This document shows, in pieces, positions 52,072 to 62,190 of a DNA stretch of 64,000 nt; position 1 is the stretch's first letter, and each line of letters starts with the position of its first letter. This DNA is from Streptomyces sp. WAC 01529 (GTDB lineage: Bacteria; Actinomycetota; Actinomycetes; Streptomycetales; Streptomycetaceae). The stretch lies in the NCBI RefSeq assembly GCF_003945545.1, contig NZ_CP029617.1:5565001-5629000 (forward strand), given 5' to 3'. Both the position numbers and the translations under genes were made by a program. The notes beneath the pieces were generated by a model, which searched no databases, had not been told where the DNA came from, and saw only the letters and a program-made list of their open reading frames with translations.

Positions 52072-52073
52072 CC

Positions 52074-52145
52074 CCCCGGCCGGCAGGTCCCGGCAGGCCC
52101 CGGCAGGTCCCGGGGAGGCCCCGGCAGGCCCCCGGCAGGCAGTGC
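52074..52145. repeat. Degenerate CCCGGCAGG tandem repeats
   Basis: A unit close to CCCGGCAGGT or CCCGGCAGGC recurs six to seven times between the hypothetical protein and the HAD gene. It is non-coding and likely to be length-variable. Confidence 0.75.
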
Positions 52146-52170
52146 CGCGGTCGCGTGATAGACACATGCG

Positions 52171-52800
52171 ATGACCCTCTCCGGCCGGGCGTTCGACGCC
52201 GTACTGAGTGACCTCGACGGCGTGATCCGCTTCTACGACATGGCGGAGCTGGAGCAGCTGGAGGCCTCGGCCGGGCTGCCGCGGGGCAGCACCGCCGAGA
52301 TCGCCTTCGCGCCCGAGACCGATCTGCCGCTGATGCGCGGCGAGATCACCAAGGAGCAGTGGATCGACTCGATCGCCCGCGGGCTCGCCGAGCGGGTGCC
52401 GTGGGAGTGCGGGCACGCGCTCGGGACCACCCTGGCGGAGACCAAGTTCCGGGCCGACGACGCGGTGGTCGGACTGCTCCGGCGGGTCCGCGCGGCCGGG
52501 CTGCCGGTCCTGCTGGTGACGAACGCGACGCCGTGGCTGGCCGACGATCTGGCCCTGCTCGGGCTCACCGGGCCCGCCGGGCTCTTCGACGACGTGATCA
52601 GCAGCGCCGACCTCGGTGTCACCAAGCCGGACCGCCGCATCTACGAGACGGCGGCGGAGCGGGCCGGTACCGCCCCCGGCCGCTGCCTCTTCGTCGACGA
52701 CCGCCAGGAGAACGTGGACGCGGCCGAGGCGCTCGGCATGACCGGCCTGCTGTACCGCGAACCGGCCGACCTGCACGTGGTGTTGGCCCCGCTCATCTGA
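52171..52800 (+). CDS. HAD-family hydrolase
   Basis: The 209-residue HAD-superfamily protein carries motif I as DLDGV (about 14-18), motif II as LLVTNAT, motif III Lys in GVTKPDRRIY and motif IV as CLFVDDRQENV. It is a cytoplasmic phosphatase-like enzyme of the HAD-IA/epoxide-hydrolase N-domain-like group; the substrate is unknown. The ATG at 52171 has a TGATAG element about 9 nt upstream and no ribosome site, suggesting a leaderless message. It converges on the ribosomal-protection gene. Confidence 0.85.
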   Translation: MTLSGRAFDAVLSDLDGVIRFYDMAELEQLEASAGLPRGSTAEIAFAPETDLPLMRGEITKEQWIDSIARGLAERVPWECGHALGTTLAETKFRADDAVVGLLRRVRAAGLPVLLVTNATPWLADDLALLGLTGPAGLFDDVISSADLGVTKPDRRIYETAAERAGTAPGRCLFVDDRQENVDAAEALGMTGLLYREPADLHVVLAPLI

Positions 52801-52822
52801 CCTCGGTGGAGAGGCCCGGCCC

Positions 52823-54919
52823 TCACGCGGGCGTCCTGCGCACCACCCGCAGCAGATAGTCCTTGCGGTTGAGCGGATCGTGGTCCGTCCGCTCGCGCTT
52901 CGGGGGAGCGCCCCGCACCGGCTCGTAGTGGTCGAAGGCGGACTCCAGCTCGCCCTCGCCGCGCGTGAGTCCGGGCAGCATCTGCTCCAGCGCGTGGACC
53001 TGTTGCGCCGGGATGTCCCCTTCCAGGCGGTACGAGACTCCGCTCGTCGTCGGTGTGTGCGGTACGGCCCGCAGCCGGGCGAGGGCGGGCAGCACCGCCC
53101 CGACTGTGTCGGCGGGCACGTCGAGCCGGAAGCGGTGCATCGGTTCGTGCACCGCCGTGCCCGCCTCGCGCAGCGCGTCCATCAGGACCAGCGGCGTCAG
53201 ATTCCGGAAGTCGCCCGCCGTGCTCGACATGCTCTTGTCGAAGGTGCCGTGGGCGTGGCTCTGGCGCGGCCAGTACCCGGCGCGCGTCATCGTGACGGCG
53301 CAGTCGGGGACGCGCCACCCGTACAGGCCCTGGTGCAGGGTCTCCCGGACGGTCTCCTCGACCGCGCGGAAGAACGCGTACGGCATCGAACCCAGCTCGA
53401 CGCCCAGCCGGAACTCCACCCCGGAGCCCACCGGCGCGGGCTCGACGCGCAGCCCGACCGTGGCGAGGAACGGGTTGGGTTCCTGCTCGCCGACCTCGAA
53501 CGCCTCACCCGTGCCGACGAGCCGCTCCACGCAGATCGTCGTCGTCTCCCGGAAGCGGACGTCAAGCCCGAAGTCCTCGGCGAGCGTGGCCTGGATGACC
53601 TCCTTCTGTACCTCCCCGTAGAGCGAGACCGACACCTCGCGCCGTACGGCGTCCTGCCGCAGGTCGATCAACGGGTCCTGCTCGGCGAGTTGGGTGAGCG
53701 CGAGGTGGAGGGCTCCCCGGTCGGCGGGGCGTACCGGCGTGACGACCGTCTCCAGGGTGGGCGGCGCGAAGAAGTGCGCGCCCGGCTCGCTCCCCTTGGG
53801 CGGTGCGCCGATCACGTCGCCGATACGTACGTCGCCGAGCCCCCACAGCTTGCCGATCCGTCCGGCGCGGACCTCCGCGCGGCGTTCGTCGGTGCCCTGG
53901 TCGAAGACGCTGACGGCGGTGACCTTCCCCTCGCGGCGGCCGTGGGCCCCGCTGTCCGCCGCGCCGCCGAGGATGTCGACGCGGTCGCGTGTGCGGACCG
54001 TGCCCGAGAACACGCGTACGTACGCGATCTTCTCCCCGGCGGCCCCGCGCTCGACCTTGAACACGCTTCCGGAGAGCGGGCCTTCGGCGTCCCCGACGGC
54101 CGAGGGCAGCAATTCGCGGATGCCGTCCATCAGTTCGCGGACGCCGACGCCCGTCACCGCTGAGCCGAAGTAGACGGGGTGCACCAGGGCGCGGCCGGTC
54201 TGCCGGGCCAGCTCACCGCGGAGACGGGCGTACGAGAGGGACGCCGCGTCGTCGACGTACGCGGTGAGGAGTGCGTCGTCGTGCCCGGCGAGCAGTTCGG
54301 TGAGGCGGGCGGTGAAGTCGTCGCCGTCGCCCGGCCGCGCGGGGGATCCGGAACCGGCGGTGAAGGGGGTGAAGCGGGCCTCGCGGGTGCCGAGGCGCGT
54401 GACCGTGCCCATCGGGATGATGTCCGGGGTGAGGCGTTCCGCGATGTGCTTCAGGACGCCGTCGTAGCGGGCGCCCGCGCGGTCGGCCTTGTTCACGAAG
54501 ATGAGCGTGGGGACGCGCAGCCTGCGCAGGGTGCGCAGCAGGACGCGGGTCTGCGCCTGGACGCCCTCCACGGCGGAGACCACCAGCACGGCGCCGTCGA
54601 GCACGCTCAGGACGCGCTCCACCTCGGCGATGAAGTCCGGGTGGCCGGGGGTGTCGATGAGGTTGACCGTGACGCCGTCGCCACTCGCCCCGGCGCTCTC
54701 GGGGGCCTCGATGACGAAGGAGACGACCGCGGACTTGATCGTGATGCCGCGCCGGCGCTCCAGCGCGAGGGAGTCGGTCAGGGTGTTCCCGTCGTCGACG
54801 CGGCCGACCTCGTCGATGACACCGGCGGCGTGCAGCAGCCGCTCGGTCAGGCTCGTCTTACCGGCGTCGATGTGGGCCAGGATGCCCAGATTCAGTGTGT
54901 GCGGAGCAGCAGAATGCAC
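52823..54919 (-). CDS. TetM/OtrA-type ribosomal protection GTPase
   Basis: The 698-residue translational GTPase resembles EF-G and the tetracycline ribosomal protection proteins TetM/OtrA. It shows P-loop AHIDAGKTS (14-22), RGIT (switch I), DTPGHPDF and NKAD. Domain IV/V organisation and the overall length match TetM rather than EF-G. TetM-like proteins remove tetracycline from the ribosome. No tetracycline biosynthesis gene is present. The GTG at 54917-54919 has AAAGGA 11 nt upstream. An 11-codon overlapping frame begins at 54930, but I see no attenuation structure. Confidence 0.88.
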   Translation of the reverse strand: MHSAAPHTLNLGILAHIDAGKTSLTERLLHAAGVIDEVGRVDDGNTLTDSLALERRRGITIKSAVVSFVIEAPESAGASGDGVTVNLIDTPGHPDFIAEVERVLSVLDGAVLVVSAVEGVQAQTRVLLRTLRRLRVPTLIFVNKADRAGARYDGVLKHIAERLTPDIIPMGTVTRLGTREARFTPFTAGSGSPARPGDGDDFTARLTELLAGHDDALLTAYVDDAASLSYARLRGELARQTGRALVHPVYFGSAVTGVGVRELMDGIRELLPSAVGDAEGPLSGSVFKVERGAAGEKIAYVRVFSGTVRTRDRVDILGGAADSGAHGRREGKVTAVSVFDQGTDERRAEVRAGRIGKLWGLGDVRIGDVIGAPPKGSEPGAHFFAPPTLETVVTPVRPADRGALHLALTQLAEQDPLIDLRQDAVRREVSVSLYGEVQKEVIQATLAEDFGLDVRFRETTTICVERLVGTGEAFEVGEQEPNPFLATVGLRVEPAPVGSGVEFRLGVELGSMPYAFFRAVEETVRETLHQGLYGWRVPDCAVTMTRAGYWPRQSHAHGTFDKSMSSTAGDFRNLTPLVLMDALREAGTAVHEPMHRFRLDVPADTVGAVLPALARLRAVPHTPTTSGVSYRLEGDIPAQQVHALEQMLPGLTRGEGELESAFDHYEPVRGAPPKRERTDHDPLNRKDYLLRVVRRTPA

Positions 54920-55059
54920 GTACCGTCATGTCCTTTGAAGAGAGGTGACTTCCTTCGGGGCGGGACATGAACGAACGCCGCATTTCCTTCTCCTTGGTCG
55001 ACTCCGCCGGGCTCTCGCCGGCTCCTTCCAGTGCAGCAGGCGGCCGGCGGGCCCGGCAA

Positions 55060-55150
55060 ACGATTAAGCGCGGGGACGCGGCGCGGGGAGACGCCGAAGG
55101 GGCCCGTCCGGTGTGCCGGACGGGCCCCCACGGGGTGCTCGCGCAGATCA
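55060..55150 (-). ncRNA. Possible s-SodF small RNA from the sodN 3' UTR
   Basis: In S. coelicolor a ~90-nt RNA processed from the 3' end of sodN mRNA base-pairs with sodF mRNA and lowers the iron enzyme when nickel is present. Here the sodN 3' UTR (CGCGAGCACCCCGTGG start) and its terminator occupy the equivalent place. The sodF partner is not in the window, so complementarity could not be checked. Confidence 0.45.
55099..55128 (-). terminator. sodN terminator
   Basis: A perfect 13-bp stem (55099-55111 with 55116-55128) with a TGTG loop lies 20 bp beyond the sodN stop. Confidence 0.85.
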
Positions 55151-55543
55151 GGCCTTCTTGGTCTCCCAGAAGATCTTGTCGATCTGGGCGATGTAGTCCA
55201 GCGCCTTCTGGCCCGTGGCCGGGTCAGCGGAGCCCTTGGCGGCCGAGAGGGCCTTGAGGGTGTCGTTGACCAGCTGGTGCAGCTCCGGGTACTTCTCGAA
55301 GTGCGGGGGCTTGAAGTAGTCGCTCCAGAGCACCGACACGTGGTGCTTGGCGAGCTCCGCGCGCTGCTCCTTGATGGCGATGGCGCGCGTCTGGAACTGC
55401 GCGTCGTCGTTGGCGGCCATCTTCTCCTGCACGGCCTTGACGGACTCCGCCTCGATGCGGGCCTGGGCCGGGTCGTACACGCCGCAGGGGAGGTCGCAGT
55501 GGGCGCTGACCTTCACCTTGGGGGCGAACAGGCGGGAAAGCAT
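55148..55543 (-). CDS. sodN: Nickel-containing superoxide dismutase SodN
   Basis: The 131-residue precursor has a 14-residue propeptide (MLSRLFAPKVKVSA) before the nickel-hook HCDLPCGVYDP. After cleavage, His1, Cys2 and Cys6 bind nickel. The body (four helices) is nearly identical to S. coelicolor SodN, a hexameric superoxide dismutase. The ATG at 55541-55543 is set by that propeptide. The processing protease SodX is encoded divergently. Nickel-dependent expression through Nur is known for this system. Confidence 0.97.
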   Translation of the reverse strand: MLSRLFAPKVKVSAHCDLPCGVYDPAQARIEAESVKAVQEKMAANDDAQFQTRAIAIKEQRAELAKHHVSVLWSDYFKPPHFEKYPELHQLVNDTLKALSAAKGSADPATGQKALDYIAQIDKIFWETKKA

Positions 55544-55688
55544 GTGGCTGTCCTTCCTCGTGATCGTCTTCTCAGGTGGGACATTACTCCGTGAGAGACC
55601 GGTTTTCGCGAGTGCCCCCATGGGCTTAGGACAAAAGTCCAGGGTCGGACCGGGACCGGTGGAGGATAGGACCGGGGAGGTGCCGGTG

Positions 55689-56123
55689 ATGCCGGAGCTG
55701 TCGCAGGAGAGCGAGCGGGGAAGGGCCGTCCTGCCGTGGGGCGCCGCGGAGGTGACGGGCCCTTCGATGGTGCCCACGCTGTACCACGGGGACCGGCTGC
55801 TCGTGCGGTGGGGCGCGCGCGTCCGCCCGGGTGACGTGGTGGTCCTGCGCCATCCGTTCCAGCAGGATCTGCTGGTCGTCAAGCGCGCCAAGGAGCGCCG
55901 CGAGGGCGGCTGGTGGGTGCGGGGCGACAACGCGTTCGCGGGCGGCGACAGCACGGACTACGGCGTTGTCCCCGAGGAGCTGGTCCTGGGCCGGGTCCGG
56001 CTGCGTTACCGGCCACCCGCGTCCGGGCGGCGCTCGCCGGTGGCGCTGGCGCGCTGGGCGGTCTCCGCCGTGCGTCCCGTGCTCGCCGAGCGCTCGGTCT
56101 CCAGGCGCTTGCGGGCGCGGTAG
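55689..56123 (+). CDS. sodX: SodX, nickel-superoxide-dismutase maturation peptidase
   Basis: The 144-residue signal-peptidase-like protein (S26 fold) has catalytic Ser in VTGPSMVPTL (S26) and Lys in VVKRAKER (K65). It lacks a membrane anchor, so it works in the cytoplasm, removing the 14-residue SodN propeptide. ATG at 55689 lies 9 nt after GGGGAGG; in-frame GTGs a few codons upstream are possible. Its last 118 bp overlap, on the other strand, the CGNR-protein gene. Confidence 0.92.
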   Translation: MPELSQESERGRAVLPWGAAEVTGPSMVPTLYHGDRLLVRWGARVRPGDVVVLRHPFQQDLLVVKRAKERREGGWWVRGDNAFAGGDSTDYGVVPEELVLGRVRLRYRPPASGRRSPVALARWAVSAVRPVLAERSVSRRLRAR

Positions 56124-56656
56124 GCGGCCACGTTGGCGCGGGTCGCGCAGCGGTCCGAGCAGTAGCGCCGGGAGCGGTTCGTCGATGTGTCGAGGTAGGC
56201 GTTGCGGCACGGCGCCGCCTCGCACAGGCCCAGGCGGTCCACGCCGTGCTCGGTGAGGTGGAAGGCGAGGCCCATCGCGGCGATCGCCGCGTACCCGGCG
56301 GTGGCGTTCGAGGGGTGGTCCGCCAGGTGCATGTGCCACAGCGGGCGGCCGTCGCCGTCGCGGTGGTCGTGGCCCGAGATCTGCGGGCTGACGGGGAACT
56401 CCAGGAGCAGGGAGTTCAGCAGGTCGACCGCGAGTGTCTCGTCGCCGCCGTCCGCCGCCTCGAAGACGGCACGGAGCCTGCCCCGTACGGACCGGAAGCG
56501 GGTGACGTCGGAGTCCGTCGCGCGGCGGGCCATCTGCGTGCTCGGCCCGAACAGCTCCCGGATGGCTTCGACCGAGGTCAGCGCGTCCTTGTTGCGGCCC
56601 GGCTCCTCGCTGTTGACCAGACGTACGGCGTAGTCCGAGTAATAGGCCAGTTCCAC
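56006..56656 (-). CDS. CGNR zinc-finger (ABATE-domain) regulator
   Basis: The 216-residue protein has an N-terminal ABATE-type domain (LVNSEEP near residue 14; then DLLN) and a C-terminal CGNR zinc finger. The zinc finger is CEAAPCRNAYLDTSTNRSRRYCSDRCATRANVAAYRARKR: two Cys pairs with the finger's hallmark, the CRN-type motif in place of CGN. Family members are predicted stress-related transcription factors. The ATG at 56654-56656 fits. The last 118 bp run antisense to the 3' end of sodX. Confidence 0.87.
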   Translation of the reverse strand: MELAYYSDYAVRLVNSEEPGRNKDALTSVEAIRELFGPSTQMARRATDSDVTRFRSVRGRLRAVFEAADGGDETLAVDLLNSLLLEFPVSPQISGHDHRDGDGRPLWHMHLADHPSNATAGYAAIAAMGLAFHLTEHGVDRLGLCEAAPCRNAYLDTSTNRSRRYCSDRCATRANVAAYRARKRLETERSASTGRTAETAQRASATGERRPDAGGR

Positions 56657-56747
56657 TTGTAGTCCTTACGAGGGCGGGCTATGGTCGTCTCGTCGGCAGG
56701 TAATAGCCGATTGCCGTACCAGGGTATTACGGAGTGGAGGGGTTCTG

Positions 56748-57533
56748 ATGACGGAAACGGGGACCGGCGCCGAGACCGGGTCCGGGCTCGGCACCGACTG
56801 GCGTGCCTGGCAGGCCAGCTGGGACCGCCAGCAGCAGTGGTACCTGCCGGACCGCGAGGAGCGGTTCCGGATCATGCTCGACATGGTCGAGGCCGTGGTC
56901 GGCCCCGCGCCCCGCGTGCTCGATCTGGCGTGCGGTACGGGAAGTATTACGGACCGGCTGCTCCAGAGGTTCCCGGACGCCACCAGTGTCGGCGTCGATC
57001 TCGACCCCGCGCTGCTCACCATCGCCGAGGGCACCTTCGCCGGCGACGACCGCGTCACCTTCGTCACCGCCGACCTGCTGGACCCCGACTGGGCCGCCGC
57101 GCTGCCGCACGACTCGTACGACGCCGTGCTCACCGCGACCGCCCTGCACTGGCTGCACAGTGAACCGCTCGCGACCCTCTACGGCCAGCTCGGCGGGCTC
57201 GTCCGGGACGGCGGCGTCTTCATGAACGCGGACCACATGCCCGATCCGGCCACTCCTCGGCTGAACGCGGCCGAGAGCGCGTACCGGCACCGCCGGATGG
57301 ACCGGGCCAAGAGCGAGGGCGTGCTGGACTGGAAGGAGTGGTGGCAGCTGGCCGCGCAGGATCCGGTCCTGGCCGCGCCCACCGCGAAGCGGTTCGAGAT
57401 CTACGGGGAGCACGCGGACGGGGACATGCCGTCCGCCGAGTGGCATGCGCGGGCTCTGCGGGAGGCGGGCTTCGGGGAGGCGCGGGTCGTGTGGGCCTCG
57501 CCGTCCGACGCGGTGGTCATGGGTCTTAAGTAG
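56748..57533 (+). CDS. Class I SAM-dependent methyltransferase
   Basis: The 261-residue protein has the SAM-binding motif VLDLACGTGSITDRLL (about residues 58-73), acidic motif II GVDLDPALL and motif III around YDAVLTATALHWLHSEPL. This indicates a small-molecule methyltransferase related to the trans-aconitate/UbiE-like group. The C-terminal cap region suggests a hydrophobic substrate, but no specific one can be given. The ATG has a GGAGGGG site upstream. It diverges from the CGNR gene. Confidence 0.87.
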   Translation: MTETGTGAETGSGLGTDWRAWQASWDRQQQWYLPDREERFRIMLDMVEAVVGPAPRVLDLACGTGSITDRLLQRFPDATSVGVDLDPALLTIAEGTFAGDDRVTFVTADLLDPDWAAALPHDSYDAVLTATALHWLHSEPLATLYGQLGGLVRDGGVFMNADHMPDPATPRLNAAESAYRHRRMDRAKSEGVLDWKEWWQLAAQDPVLAAPTAKRFEIYGEHADGDMPSAEWHARALREAGFGEARVVWASPSDAVVMGLK

Positions 57534-57563
57534 CGGGATCTCCCCGCGGGTTCGGTGGGGGCT

Positions 57564-57598
57564 GGTCGCGCAGTTCCCCGCGCCCCTTAAGGGGCGCG
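57564..57598. repeat. Streptomyces interspersed palindromic repeat
   Basis: GGTCGCGCAGTTCCCCG followed by the perfect 20-bp palindrome CGCGCCCCTTAAGGGGCGCG (57579-57598). Closely related sequences are scattered in many Streptomyces genomes, usually near gene ends. Confidence 0.75.
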
Positions 57599-57638
57599 CC
57601 GAAGGGGCCGGTACGGATTCCGTACCGGCCCCTTCGGC
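57598..57638. terminator. Bidirectional terminator
   Basis: A 19-bp stem (57598-57616 with 57620-57638) with a 3-nt loop follows the interspersed repeat, between the convergent methyltransferase and ATPase genes. Confidence 0.85.
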
Positions 57639-57660
57639 GATCACTGAGACCAGCGGAGCG

Positions 57661-58421
<761 letters not shown>

Positions 58422-58422
<1 letters not shown>

Positions 58423-59366
58423 CAGCGCACACCTCCCGCGCCGCGGTTGCTCAGCGACAGCATGTTGGCCTTGATCTTCTGGAAGGGGGTGTCCGGCAGG
58501 GAGCGGGACGAGCCGCGGGCGTAGTACCGCTCCAGGTAGTACTGGCCGACGCTGAGGATCGACGTCATGATCAGGTACCAGCAGGCGGCGAGCAGCAGCG
58601 TCTCCACGGTCGCGCCCGACGAGGTGCCGATGTCCTGGGCGTACTTGAGGAGTTCGTAGTACTGCACGGCGGCGACGAGCGAGGTCGTCTTGAGCATGTT
58701 GATGAACTCGTTGCCCGTCGGCGGCACGACCACGCGCATCGCCTGCGGCAGCACCACGCGGCGCAGCGTCTTGTTGTGGCTCATGCCGAGCGCGTGCGAG
58801 GCCTCGGTCTGGCCCTCGTCGACCGAGAGCAGACCGGCGCGGCAGATCTCCGCCATGTACGCGGCCTCGTTCAGGCCGAGACCGAGCAGCGCCGTCAGGA
58901 ACGGCGTCATGAAGTCCGACCACTCGTCCTTGTAGACCGGACCGAGGTTGATGTAGTCGAAGACGAAGCCGAGGTTGAACCAGACGAAGAGCTGGACCAG
59001 GACCGGCGTACCGCGGAAGAACCAGATGTAGAACCAGGCGATCGAGGAGGTCACCGGGTTCTTCGACAGGCGCATCACGGACAGGATCACGCCGCCCACG
59101 ACGCCGATGAGCATCGAGAGGAAGGTGAGGAGCAGCGTCTCGCGGACACCCTTGAGGATGCGCTCGTCGAAGAAGTTGTCGGGGATCGCGCCCCACTTGA
59201 TGTCACCCTGCGAGAAGGCGTAGACGATCGAGGCGAGGACGCCGATCGCCAGGACCGCCGCGACGTACCGGCCGAAGTGCCGCACGGGGATGGCCTTGAT
59301 GGCCTCCGCCTGCCGCGCCTTCGGGACGTCGTCCTCGGGGCCCTTCTTGGAGATGTCGGTGGTCAC
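58422..59366 (-). CDS. Amino-acid ABC transporter permease
   Basis: The 314-residue permease of the HisM/GlnP family has six membrane segments and the EAA loop EASHALGMSHNKTLRRVVLPQAMR. It has a longer N-terminal hydrophilic segment (about 30 residues) and a first helix with FSQGDI. Only one permease gene is present, so the channel is probably a homodimer. GTG at 59364-59366 is the chosen start. Confidence 0.92.
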
Positions 59367-59403
59367 GTGCGTGGCCTTTCAGCGACTGAGGGAGAGCGGG
59401 TGG

Positions 59404-60360
59404 TTACTTGCCGCCGTTGATCTTGGCTTCCTTGACCGCGCCGGCCTCGACGCCCCACTTCTTGACGATCTCTTCGTAGTCGCCGTTCTGGATGATCGCG
59501 TCGAGCGCGGCCTTGATCGCGTCACGCAGCTTGGGGTTCTTCTTGGAGACCGCGATGCCGTACGGAGCCGCCTCGACCTGCTCGCCGACGAGCTGGAAGT
59601 CCTTGCCGCCGCCGGAGGTCTTCACCGCGTACGCGGCCACGGGGAAGTCGGAGGAGCCGGCGTCGGCGCCGCCGGAGCGCAGCCGGGTCTGGGCCTGCTG
59701 GTCGTTGTCGTACTGCTCGATCGCGATCTTCTTGCCGCCCTTGCACTTCTTCGACTCGGCCTTGGCCAGGTCGTGCGAGACGGTTCCGCGCTGCACGACG
59801 ATCTTCTTGCCGCAGAGGTCGGACCAGGTCTTGATGCCCTGGTCGTCGCCCTTCTTGGTGTAGATCGAGACACCGGCGGTGAAGTAGTCGACGAAGTCGA
59901 CGCCGTCACCGATCTTCTTGCCGGTCTCCTCGTCGATGCCCTCCTGACGGTTCTTGGTGTCCGTCATGGCCGACATGGCGATCTGGTAGCGCTTGGAGCG
60001 CAGACCGCCGAGGAGGGTGTCGAAGGTGCCGTTCTCGAACTCGAACCTCACGCCGAGCTGCTTGCCGAGCGCCTCGCCCAGGTCGGGGTCGATACCGACG
60101 GTCTTGCCGGACTTGTCCTTGAACTCGACCGGCGGGTAGGCGATGTCGGACCCGACCTTGATGACGCCCTTGTCGCGGATGTCCTTGGGCAGCTTGTCGG
60201 CGAGCGGCGCGTCGACGACCGCGTTGCTCTCCTTGTCGTTGGTCTGGTCGCCACAGCCGGACAGCAGCAGCGCACCGGCGACCGCGATCGCGCCGACCGC
60301 GGCAATCCGGGACTTCGCGGACTTGGCTGCGGTCTTACGACAAATGGGGCTTGCGGTCAT
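59404..60360 (-). CDS. Amino-acid-binding lipoprotein (SBP family 3)
   Basis: The 318-residue solute-binding protein has a lipoprotein signal with lipobox LLSGC (Cys about 36) and the family 3 signature (VGIDPDLGEALGKQLGVRFEF). Family members bind glutamate, glutamine, lysine or cystine; the ligand is not determined here. The ATG at 60358-60360 has GGAGG upstream. It is first in the operon and its long upstream region is shared with malic enzyme. Confidence 0.92.
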   Translation of the reverse strand: MTASPICRKTAAKSAKSRIAAVGAIAVAGALLLSGCGDQTNDKESNAVVDAPLADKLPKDIRDKGVIKVGSDIAYPPVEFKDKSGKTVGIDPDLGEALGKQLGVRFEFENGTFDTLLGGLRSKRYQIAMSAMTDTKNRQEGIDEETGKKIGDGVDFVDYFTAGVSIYTKKGDDQGIKTWSDLCGKKIVVQRGTVSHDLAKAESKKCKGGKKIAIEQYDNDQQAQTRLRSGGADAGSSDFPVAAYAVKTSGGGKDFQLVGEQVEAAPYGIAVSKKNPKLRDAIKAALDAIIQNGDYEEIVKKWGVEAGAVKEAKINGGK

Positions 60361-60823
60361 GGTGGGTCCTCCGGCGGATGAGGGAGTTGCCGATGGGTCG
60401 TGCACACACCTTCGGGTGTCGCGACCTCGTGTGATGACGGCATCTTGCCATTCGGACCGTCCGATTCTGGGTGCCGGAGATGTCAAAATCGGATAACGGG
60501 CCCTCTGTGAATGCGCACAGCCCGGTACAGCAAGGGTGTATGGGAAGACACGCAAACCACCGTTAACCTGCCCATACTCCGGCAATCTCGCCATGTGGAC
60601 CGATCGGCGCCCCCTGCAACCAATGTCACTCGCCCGGGCCCACCGGCTTCGGGTACAAAGGTTGGCTACACCCCTCATCCGGGGCTCAGGGCGCGTGTGC
60701 GGCGCGCCCGCGTGTCCGTACCTCTCCTCCGTCGACAGACGGGGAACGGACACGGTGCCCGCCCACTTCTCAACCGGGAGTGGACACCCTCAACGAATGA
60801 TTAAGACTTAAGGGGTCAGACAA
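60361..60823. promoter_or_regulatory. 463-bp divergent intergenic region
   Basis: No gene is recognised. It should contain the promoters of the amino-acid transporter (minus) and malic enzyme (plus). A 9-bp inverted repeat CGTGTCCGT/ACGGACACG lies at 60711-60719 and 60746-60754, and a CCGATT...AATCGG pair near 60460-60492. The function of either is unknown. Confidence 0.4.
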
Positions 60824-62047
<1,224 letters not shown>

Positions 62048-62093
62048 GCGCCCGCGCGCATGTGACCGTGTGTGTGACCGCACGTGTGTGACC

Positions 62094-62129
62094 GCGCCCC
62101 CCACCGCGAGCTTCCGCGGCGGGGGGCGC
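62094..62129 (+). terminator. Malic enzyme terminator
   Basis: A GC-rich stem of about 15 bp with one mismatch (62094-62108 with 62114-62129) follows malic enzyme by 46 bp. Short TGTGACCG repeats lie between the stop and the stem. Confidence 0.7.
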
Positions 62130-62190
62130 GGCGCGTGTCACAGCCGTACGTGGTTCCGCCAGGCCGCCCGTACTGCCTATGGTCGGCGTC

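Noticed and set aside
54895..54930. Eleven-codon frame overlapping the start of the TetM-like gene, considered as a leader peptide
   Set aside because: The ribosome site would lie only 2 nt upstream of its ATG, and no alternative stem-loops for attenuation were seen.
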